DNA from: Verrucomicrobiaceae bacterium
GTDB taxonomy: Bacteria; Verrucomicrobiota; Verrucomicrobiia; Verrucomicrobiales; Verrucomicrobiaceae
Length of the DNA stretch: 64,000 nt
Direction: 5' to 3'
NCBI GenBank assembly: GCA_027490195.1
Contig: JAIXYN010000046.1
Span: 62,001-126,000, forward strand
The position numbers and the translations under genes are program-made. The notes beneath the pieces are model-generated. The model saw only the letters and a program-made list of their open reading frames with translations, was not told where the DNA came from and searched no databases. This document shows, one piece after another, positions 15,533 to 24,278 of this stretch. Within the stretch, counting starts at the first letter, position 1. The number at the start of each line of letters is the position of its first letter.

Positions 15533-17733
15533 CACCCACCACCTCACAGCTCGTCTTCAATCCCACGCCGGTCGCCTTCGGTGTCGGGGTGGCGTTTGTC
15601 GTGGCGATGGGGGGCCTCGCGTTCATGGCATGGCGGCGCAGCGGTTATCGAAAGGTCATGGGCTGGTTGGAGTTGCTGCGTGTTGTCATCGCCATCGGCA
15701 TCGCCATCACTCTTTTGCAACCCGAGTGGCTGGAGACCTTCAAGCCGGAGACAAAGCCCACACTGGCGGTGCTGCATGATGTCTCGGGCAGCATGACCAC
15801 CAAGGATGTCATCGACAAGGCGAAGCCGAACGCAGAGCCGAAGTCGCGTGAAGAGATGGCCAAACCTTTGATCGATGCAAAGCTATGGGAACCGGTGAAG
15901 CAGCGCATGGATGTGGTGATCGAGCCGTTTTCATCCGCGCAGACACCACCCACGGAAGGGACGGACATTCATGCGGCGCTGGCTTCGGTTCTGGAGCAGC
16001 AGCCGAATCTCAAGGCAGTCGTGCTGATCAGTGACGGCGACTGGAACACGGGGGCCGCTCCATCGCAGGCCACTACGCGGTTGCGCATGCGCGAGGTGCC
16101 CGTGTTTGCCATACCCACGGGTGCGGAGACGCGGCTGCCGGATGTCGAGCTGAGCAGTTTCGATGTGCCGACCTTCGCGGTGGCGGGCAAGCCGTTGCGC
16201 ATTCCCTTCACCATCGAGAGCTCGCTACCGCGTGATGAAGTCGTGGTGCTGGAGATGAAGTCATCGAGCGGAGAAATCATCACCAAAGAAGTCACGCTGC
16301 CCGCCATGAGCCGCTACCAGGACGTCATTGGCTGGAAGCCGGACAAAGCTGGTGAGGTGAAGCTCACGCTGACGATCCCGAAGACATCCAGCGAACGCTA
16401 CCCCGAAAACAACGCGCAGGAGGCGCCGCTTTCGATCCGCAAGGAGCAGCTCCGCGTGCTGGTGATCGAATCGTTCCCGCGCTGGGAGTACCGCTATCTG
16501 CGCAATGCCTTGGAACGAGATCCGGGTGTGGACGTGAGCTGCTTGCTGCTGCATCCCGGCCTTGGCAAAGTGGGGGATGGCCGTGGCTATTTGAAAGCCT
16601 TTCCGAAGGATGAGGAACTGACGAAATACGATGTCGTGTTCCTCGGCGATGTCGGTCTGGCGAAAGGCCAGCTCACCGCAGACCAATGCATTTCACTGCA
16701 AAAGCTCGTGCGCGATCAGGCGGGCGGCCTCGTCTTCATGCCGGGCTTCCATGGTTTCCAATCGACGCTGCAGGAGACACCGCTGGCCGATCTCCTGCCG
16801 GTGGTCTGGGATACCGCACAGCCACGCGGTTGGGGCTCGTCCGCGCCGGGCAAGTTTGCCCTCACCGAAGCGGGCACGCGCAGCCTTTTGACCAAGCTCG
16901 AAGACGGCGACGAGGCCAGCGCCCGCGTGTGGGGCAATCTGCCTGGCTTTCAGTGGTATGCCCCCGCACAGCGTGCCAAAGCGGGCAGCGAGGTGCTGGC
17001 CACGCATGCCACGGAGTCGAATCAGTTTGGCCGCGTGCCGCTGATCGTGACGAAGACCTATGGCGCGGGCAAAATCCTCTTCATGGGCACCGATGGAGCG
17101 TGGCGCTGGCGCAAAGGCGTGGAGGACAAATACCACTACCGCTTCTGGGGCCAGGTGGTGCGCTGGATGGCCTACCAGCGCAACATGAGCAGCGGCGACA
17201 AGATGCGCCTCTTTTACTCCCCTGACCGCCCGCGCACGGGCGATGTGCTGACTCTGAACGCGAACGTCATGAGCGTCACCGGCGAACCGCTGCGCGACGG
17301 CGTCGTCATGGCGCAAATCGCCGCGCCTAGTGGCAAAGTGAGCAGCGTGCGCCTCATGCCTGCCGGTGAAGAAGCCTGGGGTCTGTTCAACGGCGTCTTC
17401 AGCCCTGTGGAACCGGGCGAGCATGTGGTGCAACTCAGTTGCGCAGAGGCAGGCTCGTCGCTCGAAACGAAGATTTCGATTCAAGGCACCAGCCGTGAAA
17501 AGCGCGGCCAGCCTGCGCGGCTTGACGTGATGCATGAGATCGCTCGTTTCACCAAAGGCGAAGTGCTCGATGCGAGCAATCCTGCCGCGATCCTGGCCGC
17601 GATCTCCGCCATTCCGGAGCCGGCAGTGCAGGAGCGCCGGCTGCAAATCTGGTCGCATCCCGCCTGGGCGGGGCTGCTGGTGGTGCTGATGAGCCTTTTT
17701 TGGATCGGAAGAAAGGCCGCCGGAACGTTCTAA
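15529..17733 (+). CDS. Membrane vWA protein with glutamine-amidotransferase-like domain
   Basis: 734 residues. Two N-terminal helices (about 10-60) precede a vWA-like domain whose MIDAS is LHDVSGSM (about 80-88) with a Thr-containing insert. A CARDB/Ig-like region (about 205-300) then leads to a class I glutamine-amidotransferase-like fold (about 305-560) beginning LRVLVIESFPRWEYRYLRNA, as in many such vWA proteins; the catalytic Cys nucleophile is not obvious, so this domain may bind rather than catalyse. A final helix (about 712-730) anchors the C-terminus. Four-base overlap with the preceding gene indicates tight co-expression. The bulk of the protein is expected in the periplasm. Confidence 0.88.
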   Translation: MTPTTSQLVFNPTPVAFGVGVAFVVAMGGLAFMAWRRSGYRKVMGWLELLRVVIAIGIAITLLQPEWLETFKPETKPTLAVLHDVSGSMTTKDVIDKAKPNAEPKSREEMAKPLIDAKLWEPVKQRMDVVIEPFSSAQTPPTEGTDIHAALASVLEQQPNLKAVVLISDGDWNTGAAPSQATTRLRMREVPVFAIPTGAETRLPDVELSSFDVPTFAVAGKPLRIPFTIESSLPRDEVVVLEMKSSSGEIITKEVTLPAMSRYQDVIGWKPDKAGEVKLTLTIPKTSSERYPENNAQEAPLSIRKEQLRVLVIESFPRWEYRYLRNALERDPGVDVSCLLLHPGLGKVGDGRGYLKAFPKDEELTKYDVVFLGDVGLAKGQLTADQCISLQKLVRDQAGGLVFMPGFHGFQSTLQETPLADLLPVVWDTAQPRGWGSSAPGKFALTEAGTRSLLTKLEDGDEASARVWGNLPGFQWYAPAQRAKAGSEVLATHATESNQFGRVPLIVTKTYGAGKILFMGTDGAWRWRKGVEDKYHYRFWGQVVRWMAYQRNMSSGDKMRLFYSPDRPRTGDVLTLNANVMSVTGEPLRDGVVMAQIAAPSGKVSSVRLMPAGEEAWGLFNGVFSPVEPGEHVVQLSCAEAGSSLETKISIQGTSREKRGQPARLDVMHEIARFTKGEVLDASNPAAILAAISAIPEPAVQERRLQIWSHPAWAGLLVVLMSLFWIGRKAAGTF

Positions 17734-17751
17734 TGGGCAGCAATTCCCAAC

Positions 17752-17780
17752 TTGTCAGCTTCTGCACCCATGAATAGACT
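17752..17780 (+). promoter_or_regulatory. Internal promoter for the second toxin-antitoxin pair
   Basis: TTGTCA (17752-17757), a 17-base spacer and TAGACT (17775-17780). The ATG at 17787 is 7 bases after the -10, the expected transcription start, so the mRNA should be leaderless. Same geometry as the promoter at 12860-12888. Confidence 0.55.
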
Positions 17781-17786
17781 TAAGCC

Positions 17787-18029
17787 ATGACTTTGGAGCT
17801 TCCCGAAATCGATGCCATCCAGCGTTTTAGTGCAGATGATCTGCGCTTGGAACTGGCCTGCGCATTGTATGCACGGGGAAGAGTGAGTGCGGTTTCAGGG
17901 GCGGATTTGTCGGGCTTGGACCTGCTGACATTTCAAGCCGCACTCCGTGAGAGAGAAATTCCAAGACAGTATTCTGCGGCGGATCTGGACGATGATATGG
18001 CGGCACTGGACAAACTGTTCCCCGCATGA
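17787..18029 (+). CDS. UPF0175-family antitoxin
   Basis: 80 residues with the family pattern: MTLELPEIDAIQRFSADDLR at the N-terminus, ELACALYARGRVSAVSGADL (helix-turn-helix-like) and REIPRQYSAADLDDDMAALD at the end. UPF0175 proteins are usually encoded just before a DUF3368 PIN-like protein, exactly as here, and are regarded as the antitoxin of the pair. Overlaps the toxin start by four bases. No Shine-Dalgarno precedes the ATG. Confidence 0.85.
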   Translation: MTLELPEIDAIQRFSADDLRLELACALYARGRVSAVSGADLSGLDLLTFQAALREREIPRQYSAADLDDDMAALDKLFPA

Positions 18030-18517
18030 TTGTCGTTGCGGATACTTCCGTGATTTTAAACCTCTGCTGTGTGGAGCAGGATCATCTGCTGCCTGCTTTG
18101 TTTCATGAGGTGTGGATTCCTGACGAGGTAAGAATGGAGTTCGAGCGTTTAAGCCTGCACCAGCCGCGTTTCCATGACCTACGCCTGCCAGACTGGGCTC
18201 TCATCAAGCCTGCGGCTCCGGTTTCTGCGGCCTTGGCCGCGATGGCGAATCTTCATGCAGGCGAAACGGCCGCACTGGCGCTAGCTGTGAACGGGCATGC
18301 GGACGCCGTGCTCATGGATGAAACTGCTGGCCGACGCGCCGCGCAACTGCTCGGTCTGCCGGTGATTGGTGTCCTTGGGGTGTTGCTCCAGGCCCGCAGA
18401 TCGGGCCTACTGCTTGCGATCAAGCCAGTGCTGCAACGGTTGGCGGCAGAAGCGGGTTTTTGGCTTTCTCCTGCTTTGGTGGCAGAGGCCTTGAGAAAAT
18501 GTGGGGAAACAGAGTGA
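18026..18517 (+). CDS. DUF3368-type PIN-fold toxin
   Basis: 163 residues. MIVVADTSVILNLCCVEQDH carries the first PIN Asp and the hydrophobic strand. The rest of the active site is suggested by NLHAGETAALALAVN and ADAVLMDETAGRRAAQLLGL, the strongest family signature (LxDE..GR..A), followed by VIGVLGVLLQARRSGLL. DUF3368 proteins are predicted ribonucleases. It is the second PIN-type toxin-antitoxin pair in the MoxR cluster, and shows no close sequence similarity to the first, so the two were acquired separately. About 70 bases separate it from the next operon gene. Confidence 0.88.
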   Translation: MIVVADTSVILNLCCVEQDHLLPALFHEVWIPDEVRMEFERLSLHQPRFHDLRLPDWALIKPAAPVSAALAAMANLHAGETAALALAVNGHADAVLMDETAGRRAAQLLGLPVIGVLGVLLQARRSGLLLAIKPVLQRLAAEAGFWLSPALVAEALRKCGETE

Positions 18518-18585
18518 TCAGAACGTTCTAAACACCCAATCAAATGCTCGTCAGAGACGTTTCATCAGGATAACATTCGCGTATT

Positions 18586-21500
18586 ATGAAAACAGCACTG
18601 CCTGTCATCCTCGAATCAAAGCTCGCGGATTTCCGCAAGCGAGTCTGGATCGTCAAGCTCACCGAGGGCCTGCTCGCAGCAGCCTTCGGGATCGTGTTCT
18701 CCTACATTCTGGTATTCGCGCTGGATCGCTTCATGGAGACGCCGGTGTGGCTGCGTGCGACGCTGTTGGTTGCTGGAGCAGCGGTTCTAGGTCTAGGGCT
18801 GCCGCTGAAGTGGCACCGCTGGGTGTGGCGTCAGCGCAGTCTGGAAGATGCGGCGCGGCTGCTGAAGCGCACCTTTCCAAGGCTTGGGGATCAATTGCTC
18901 GGCATCGTAGAGCTAGCTCATATGGAGGCGGGTTCGGCAGGTCGCAGCGAGCGGCTGGTTCAGGCCGCGATGGAGCAGGCGGCGGAGGCGGTGAAGGACA
19001 AGGACTTCTCGCATGCAGTGCCGGAGGCGAAGCATTATCAATGGGGCTGGGCAGCGGGCGTGACGGCGCTGCTCGCCGTGGCGGCCCTGACCTTGGTTCC
19101 CGATGCCGCGTGGAATGCCCTGGCACGCTGGGCGACGCCGTGGCGTGATGTGGAGCGCTTTACCTTCGCGAAGATCGAAACGCTGCCAAACCGGCTCGTG
19201 GTTCCGTATGCGGAGCCCTTTGATCTGAAGGTGCTGCTCAACAAAGACACACGCTGGTCGCCTGCTTCCGCCAAGGCACAGATCAGCGATCAGCCTGCCG
19301 TGATGAGCGCCCTGCAGTCGGGTGCCTATCCGCTGGCGTTTCCGCCGCAGAAGGAAGATGCGGCACTGTCCCTGTCACTCGGAGATGTGCGCAAGACGGT
19401 CAACGTGTTGCCACGTACCCGACCAGAATTGACGGCGCTTTCCGTGCGCACACGCCTGCCGGAGTATTTGAAGTACCAAAAGGAGCCGATGACCGAAGTG
19501 CGCGGGGGTTCGGTAAGCGTGCTGAAAGGAGCGCAGGCATCGCTGGAAGCCACTGCGTCGCGTGAACTGGCCTCGGCGGAAGTGGATGGCGAAGCAGAAA
19601 AAGTTTCCGGCACGAAGGTGACGACGCCCTTCCATCCAATCACGGCAGACGCTGAAAAGCATGTGATGTGGCAGGATCGCGATGGCCTGACACCGCGCGA
19701 GCCGCTGGTCTTGAAGATCAACGCGATCGAAGACGAGGCCCCACGACTGGCGGCACGACGCGAGACGCAGGAGCAGGTGGTGCTCGATTCGGAAGTCGTC
19801 GTGTTTGATGTGGATGTGCAGGATGACTTCGGCATCCAACGTACGGGCCTCGAATGGCGCAGCGTGAATGATGACAAGACGAAGGGCGACAAGATCGCGG
19901 CGGCAGGAGAGCCCGAGAAAAAGACACTGGCAGCCAAGGCCACCTTTTGCGCGAGCCGCGACGGCGTGGAGCCGCAGACGCTGGAGATCCGCGCCTGGGC
20001 GGAGGATTACCTGCCAAAGCGCAAGCGGGCCTACTCAACGGCATTCCTGCTGCATGTGCTGAACAAGTCCGACCACGCGCTGTGGCTGACGGAGCAGTTT
20101 GGCAAATGGCTCGAAGCAGCTCGCGAAAGCTATGAGCGCGAGCAGCAACTGCATGCGACGAACAAGGAACTGCGCGCTCTGACTCCCGCCGAACTCGACC
20201 GCCCGGAAAACCGGCGGAAGATCGCGCAGCAGGCCAGCGCGGAAAATGCCAATGCGGCACGACTGGGCATGCTGAATCAAAGCGGGCGCAGTCTGGTGGA
20301 GCAGGCGACGCGGAATGACGAATTTGATGCCAAGCGTCTCGAATCATGGGCCACGATGCTGAAATCGCTGCAGGACATCGCGGCCAAACGGATGCCCAGC
20401 GTGGCGGATTTGTTGAAGCAGAGCTCGAATGCGCAGAGTGGAAAGCCAGGTCAGTCCACGGCTGCGAATCCGCCGTCGAATTCATCCCAGCAACCATCAA
20501 AGCCAGGCGAGCCGGGTGAAGGCAAGGCCGGCCAAAGCAAGCCCAGTGCACCCCAGATTGCCAACGGTCCAGACCTCCCTAAAGCCTCTCAGGGCGGCAA
20601 GGCCTCTACAGAGGAACAGAAGAAGGACAACATGCCAAGCATCACCGACAAGGAGGGCTCGATGAGCAAGGCCGAGAAGCAGCCTGCCGACCCCAATGCC
20701 AAGCCTTCGCCACCGAAGCCCAGCACCATGAAACTGCCGACGACGCAGATGGCAGCAGCTCCGGGAAAAAAGAAGGATGACAAGGCAGATGAGAAACCGC
20801 AGGAGCAGCCGGCGTCACAGGCACAGAAAAAAATGCAGGATGCTCTCGATGAGCAGAAGCTGCTGCTGGCTGAGTTTGCGCATGTTTCGGATGAACTGAG
20901 CGCGATCCTGGCAAGCCTGGAGGCCAGCACGTTTGTGAAGCGGCTCAAGGCCGCGTCACGTCAGCAGCTCGTCGTGGCGAAGGATTTGAACACGAAGACT
21001 CTCAGCGCCTTTGGCCTGGAGCACAAACCGGTGCAGGATGCGGCGGCGATAGCCGAGAATGAAAAGGCGCAGAGCGAAACCGTCCGGGTGATCCAAAGTG
21101 ATCTGGAAGCCTACTTTGCCCGCAAGCCGGACATGCACTTCAAGAACATCATCGGTCAGATGAAAGAGACCCAAGTGGTGAGGATGCTGACGTATCTCGG
21201 CGATCAGGCCGCAGTGAATCTGAGTGGCAACAGCATGGCCGGCGCGGAGTTTTGGGCAGACACGCTGGACCGCTGGGCTGAGGAGATGGTGGCTGCGAGT
21301 GAGTGCAAATCATGCAGCAGCTGCAGCGCGGACAGTTTGCCACCGGAGATCGTGCTCAAGGTGATGAAGTCCCTGCGCGATGAGATGAAGCTGCGTGACG
21401 AAACACGTGAGCTGGAAAATTCGAAGGCCGCACTCAAAGAAGGAGAGCATGGCAAAAAATCGGCCATGCTTGCCTCGAAGCAGTTTGGCATCCAGGCCAA

Positions 21501-21930
21501 CACACGCGGTGCCTTTGATGACATCCTGCATCTGCCGCAGGGGAATGAAAAATTTGGCAAGGAACTGAAGCTGCTCAGCGCGGTGATGACGGTGATGGAT
21601 GAGGCGGCGGGCATTCTCGACAAACCGGACACAGGAGCACCGGCGATAGCTGCGGAGACAGAAGCCATTGAACTGCTGCTACAGGCGAAACGCCAGGGCA
21701 AAGGGGGCGGCGGTGGCGGATCGAATCCCGGAGGTGGCGGCGGCTCAGGCGCAGAAACTGCCGAGGCAGCACTGGCGGATCTGGGCCCTGGCTCGGATTC
21801 AGAAGCGAATGTCAATGCACGTCCAGTGGGCCAAGCGACGGGCAAGTCAGGACGTGAGCTGCCGGAAGAATTCAAGTCCGGACTGGATGCGTATTTCAAC
21901 AAGCTGGAAGCAGGAGGCGGGGCGAAATGA
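18586..21930 (+). CDS. DUF4175-like large membrane protein
   Basis: 1114 residues. Two N-terminal helices (about 28-75) and a third (about 150-168) anchor it; the remainder is probably periplasmic. Residues about 200-480 are beta-rich with Ig-like stretches (PNRLVVPYAEPFDLKVLLNK). A Pro/Ser/Lys/Ala-rich low-complexity linker spans about 610-750, followed by helical coiled-coil regions and a CKSCSSCSAD cysteine cluster near 905 that might bind metal. A Gly-rich segment lies before the C-terminus. DUF4175-type proteins occur in MoxR/vWA clusters of several phyla without known function. It overlaps the next gene by four bases (ATGA). Confidence 0.75.
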   Translation: MKTALPVILESKLADFRKRVWIVKLTEGLLAAAFGIVFSYILVFALDRFMETPVWLRATLLVAGAAVLGLGLPLKWHRWVWRQRSLEDAARLLKRTFPRLGDQLLGIVELAHMEAGSAGRSERLVQAAMEQAAEAVKDKDFSHAVPEAKHYQWGWAAGVTALLAVAALTLVPDAAWNALARWATPWRDVERFTFAKIETLPNRLVVPYAEPFDLKVLLNKDTRWSPASAKAQISDQPAVMSALQSGAYPLAFPPQKEDAALSLSLGDVRKTVNVLPRTRPELTALSVRTRLPEYLKYQKEPMTEVRGGSVSVLKGAQASLEATASRELASAEVDGEAEKVSGTKVTTPFHPITADAEKHVMWQDRDGLTPREPLVLKINAIEDEAPRLAARRETQEQVVLDSEVVVFDVDVQDDFGIQRTGLEWRSVNDDKTKGDKIAAAGEPEKKTLAAKATFCASRDGVEPQTLEIRAWAEDYLPKRKRAYSTAFLLHVLNKSDHALWLTEQFGKWLEAARESYEREQQLHATNKELRALTPAELDRPENRRKIAQQASAENANAARLGMLNQSGRSLVEQATRNDEFDAKRLESWATMLKSLQDIAAKRMPSVADLLKQSSNAQSGKPGQSTAANPPSNSSQQPSKPGEPGEGKAGQSKPSAPQIANGPDLPKASQGGKASTEEQKKDNMPSITDKEGSMSKAEKQPADPNAKPSPPKPSTMKLPTTQMAAAPGKKKDDKADEKPQEQPASQAQKKMQDALDEQKLLLAEFAHVSDELSAILASLEASTFVKRLKAASRQQLVVAKDLNTKTLSAFGLEHKPVQDAAAIAENEKAQSETVRVIQSDLEAYFARKPDMHFKNIIGQMKETQVVRMLTYLGDQAAVNLSGNSMAGAEFWADTLDRWAEEMVAASECKSCSSCSADSLPPEIVLKVMKSLRDEMKLRDETRELENSKAALKEGEHGKKSAMLASKQFGIQANTRGAFDDILHLPQGNEKFGKELKLLSAVMTVMDEAAGILDKPDTGAPAIAAETEAIELLLQAKRQGKGGGGGGSNPGGGGGSGAETAEAALADLGPGSDSEANVNARPVGQATGKSGRELPEEFKSGLDAYFNKLEAGGGAK

Positions 21931-24278
21931 TCAAGCTGATGCTGCTGGCAGTTGTTCTCACCAGTTCCGGTGGAGCGCAGGCACAGACGCCGTCGCGTGC
22001 CGACCTAAAGAAGCCGCTTTCAGAAGCGGTCGAGAAGGTGCTGGCAGACTTTGTACAATCGTGCGTCCCGGAAAAGCAGAAACAGCTCGCCGCCCACATG
22101 GAGGAAGTGGTCAAAACCATCGACGCAGAGGTCAAACTTTCGCCGGAGGAAAAAACAAAGCTGCAGGAAGAGTCCAAAAAAACGGTGGAGGCGGCGGTGA
22201 AATCCTGGCAGCCGCTTGCTGTGATGATGATGCGCACCTATCTGTCACGCACGTCTGACTCGGCGGCGATCCGGCACATCGGCATGTGGAAACCGGACGT
22301 GGCAGGCCCCAACGAGCCCATCGAAGACTGGACGCCACCCGATGAAGAGGCGGCATGGCTTGCCGCTTTGAAAGCAACACTCGGTGAAGGGCGGTACGCC
22401 ACCTGGCACGAGGCGAATGTGAAGGACCGGCAGGAGGTGGAAAAGAAGATCTCAGCCTATCTCGAACGCTGGGTGCGTGAATCATGCGGACCGATGCATG
22501 AAGACCTGAAGGCCAAGATCGAGCTGATGAAGAAGAAGCTCGAACTCTCGGACGCGAATACCACGGCCTTGAACAAGGCGGCGGAGAGTCTGCTAGACCG
22601 GCTCAGCAGCGCGGAGAGAAAACGGGCCACCGAGATGCTGCGCACACTGCCGCCCGCCGCCCGTGAGAACCTGATGAACCGCAACTACTTCTACACCCGC
22701 TTTGATCGTCCACGTGGCGAAGCTTGGGACAAGGCCTGGGAGGAAGCAGCGGCCGGCGTGCTGCCTGCGGAACAGATCGCCCAATGGCAAAAGACCGAAA
22801 AGGAGGAACGCAGCAAGGCGGAATCCGAAGTGGCCGACATGATCAAGCCTTCCGAACAGCAGGCAGAGCAGCAGATGGAGATTTCCATGGGCACGGAGAT
22901 CGACGGCATTGTCATGGCGCTGAATTTGAACAAGGAACGCCAGAAGGCGCTGGAGCAGCTGTCGAAAGAAGCGATTCAAGAATCGCTGAAGCAGGCACGC
23001 AAAGGCTGGCTGCAGCAGGCAAGGAATTATTCGGTCACGGAGCGCAAGCGCATACGAGGCAACGTGTATTTTGGCGTCAATGAAGATCTCCAGGCCATCA
23101 AGCTGCCAATTTGGACCGAGGGGATCAAGAAGCTGCTGACTGAAGAGGAACGCACGCGCATGGCAGCCGAAAACAAGCAGCGTGAGCAGCGCGCCAGCCT
23201 GGCAGTTTCACGCGTCTGCCTCGCGGAAATGGACAAAATGCTCGCCCTTTCCCAGGAGCAGCGCACGCAGCTGGAACCGCTGCTGGTGGAGCTGATGCAG
23301 CCGCTCATGGATCAGCGCAGGCAGCAGTACTGGAGTTACAATGTCACCCAGCTGTTTCAGAACGCGGGCAAACTGAAGGAGGAGATGGCGCGCGCCATAC
23401 TGGACGATGTACAGTGGAAGCGCTGGAAGGAGTTGATCGTCTCGAACAGCAGTTCATCGCGCAACACCATGCCGGACATGAACGCCACCTTCCCCGTGGC
23501 TCCGGACATGGAGGCGGCGATTTCGCAGCACCTATACAAAATGTTTGTCGCGGAGAGGAGCAGAACAATGGCAGCGATGATGCCACGGGTCGAGGAGGCC
23601 TCACGCCTTCTTTCCCTTCCTGAACCGGCCGTCGCAAGACTCACCACAGCGGCGAAAGGAGCCGTGGAGAACAGCCTGGACTACTGGCGTCAGTTCACCG
23701 AAAACTTCGTACGCCAGACCGTGCAGAGCGCCACACCCGAAAACCTCATGCAGACCCTGGCAGGAACGACGCGCGCGAACATCAGCCACCAGGAAACCAA
23801 GCCGCAAAACACCGACGTGTGGAAAACAGCGCTGAAAACCACACTGAATGAAGCCCAGCTGAAAAAACTCCAGCACGTGGCGGATGAGCGACAGGACTAC
23901 CGGCTGAAGTCCATGGCGGCGATGTGCACCTCCGAACTGGACCGCCGCCGCAGGCTTTCAGCCGATCAATGCGCTAGAGTCGAAACGGCCGTCCAGCAGG
24001 TGCTGGCAGAATATCTGCCGGACATCGAACGCTACATGTCTGCCCAATGGTTCTTGCAATACTACTACGCTTTGGTCCCACTAGCGGGCGTGGCGGAAAA
24101 AGACATGCAAGCAATCCTCACTCCAGAGCAGTGGAAGCTGTGCAAGGAACGCGACCTGCCCGACGCGCTGCAGTACTGGGAGGGCATCAAGAACAATCAC
24201 GAACAGCGCAAGAAGCAAGGTGCGCAGGCCAACGGCAACAAGATGTTATTCAACGGCGGGCTCATGATTGATCAATGA
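21927..24278 (+). CDS. Exported, highly helical protein of unknown function
   Basis: 783 residues with a signal peptide (MIKLMLLAVVLTSSGGAQAQ). The mature chain is almost wholly charged alpha-helix with heptad-like stretches (EEKTKLQEESKKTVEAAVKS) and a recurring pattern of an acidic helix ending in 'L..EQ...' or 'L...QW..W'. Four or five segments of about 150 residues look related (for example PAEQIAQWQKTEKEERSKAE and LDDVQWKRWKELIVSN), suggesting an internally repeated Spy/CpxP-like or extended coiled-coil architecture; this is inference. Coupled to both neighbours by overlap. No homolog recognised. Confidence 0.72.
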   Translation: MIKLMLLAVVLTSSGGAQAQTPSRADLKKPLSEAVEKVLADFVQSCVPEKQKQLAAHMEEVVKTIDAEVKLSPEEKTKLQEESKKTVEAAVKSWQPLAVMMMRTYLSRTSDSAAIRHIGMWKPDVAGPNEPIEDWTPPDEEAAWLAALKATLGEGRYATWHEANVKDRQEVEKKISAYLERWVRESCGPMHEDLKAKIELMKKKLELSDANTTALNKAAESLLDRLSSAERKRATEMLRTLPPAARENLMNRNYFYTRFDRPRGEAWDKAWEEAAAGVLPAEQIAQWQKTEKEERSKAESEVADMIKPSEQQAEQQMEISMGTEIDGIVMALNLNKERQKALEQLSKEAIQESLKQARKGWLQQARNYSVTERKRIRGNVYFGVNEDLQAIKLPIWTEGIKKLLTEEERTRMAAENKQREQRASLAVSRVCLAEMDKMLALSQEQRTQLEPLLVELMQPLMDQRRQQYWSYNVTQLFQNAGKLKEEMARAILDDVQWKRWKELIVSNSSSSRNTMPDMNATFPVAPDMEAAISQHLYKMFVAERSRTMAAMMPRVEEASRLLSLPEPAVARLTTAAKGAVENSLDYWRQFTENFVRQTVQSATPENLMQTLAGTTRANISHQETKPQNTDVWKTALKTTLNEAQLKKLQHVADERQDYRLKSMAAMCTSELDRRRRLSADQCARVETAVQQVLAEYLPDIERYMSAQWFLQYYYALVPLAGVAEKDMQAILTPEQWKLCKERDLPDALQYWEGIKNNHEQRKKQGAQANGNKMLFNGGLMIDQ

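Noticed and set aside
16693..17658. Minus-strand frame of 321 codons opposite the second vWA gene
   Set aside because: Antisense shadow; His/Arg-rich with no motifs and no promoter or neighbours of its own.
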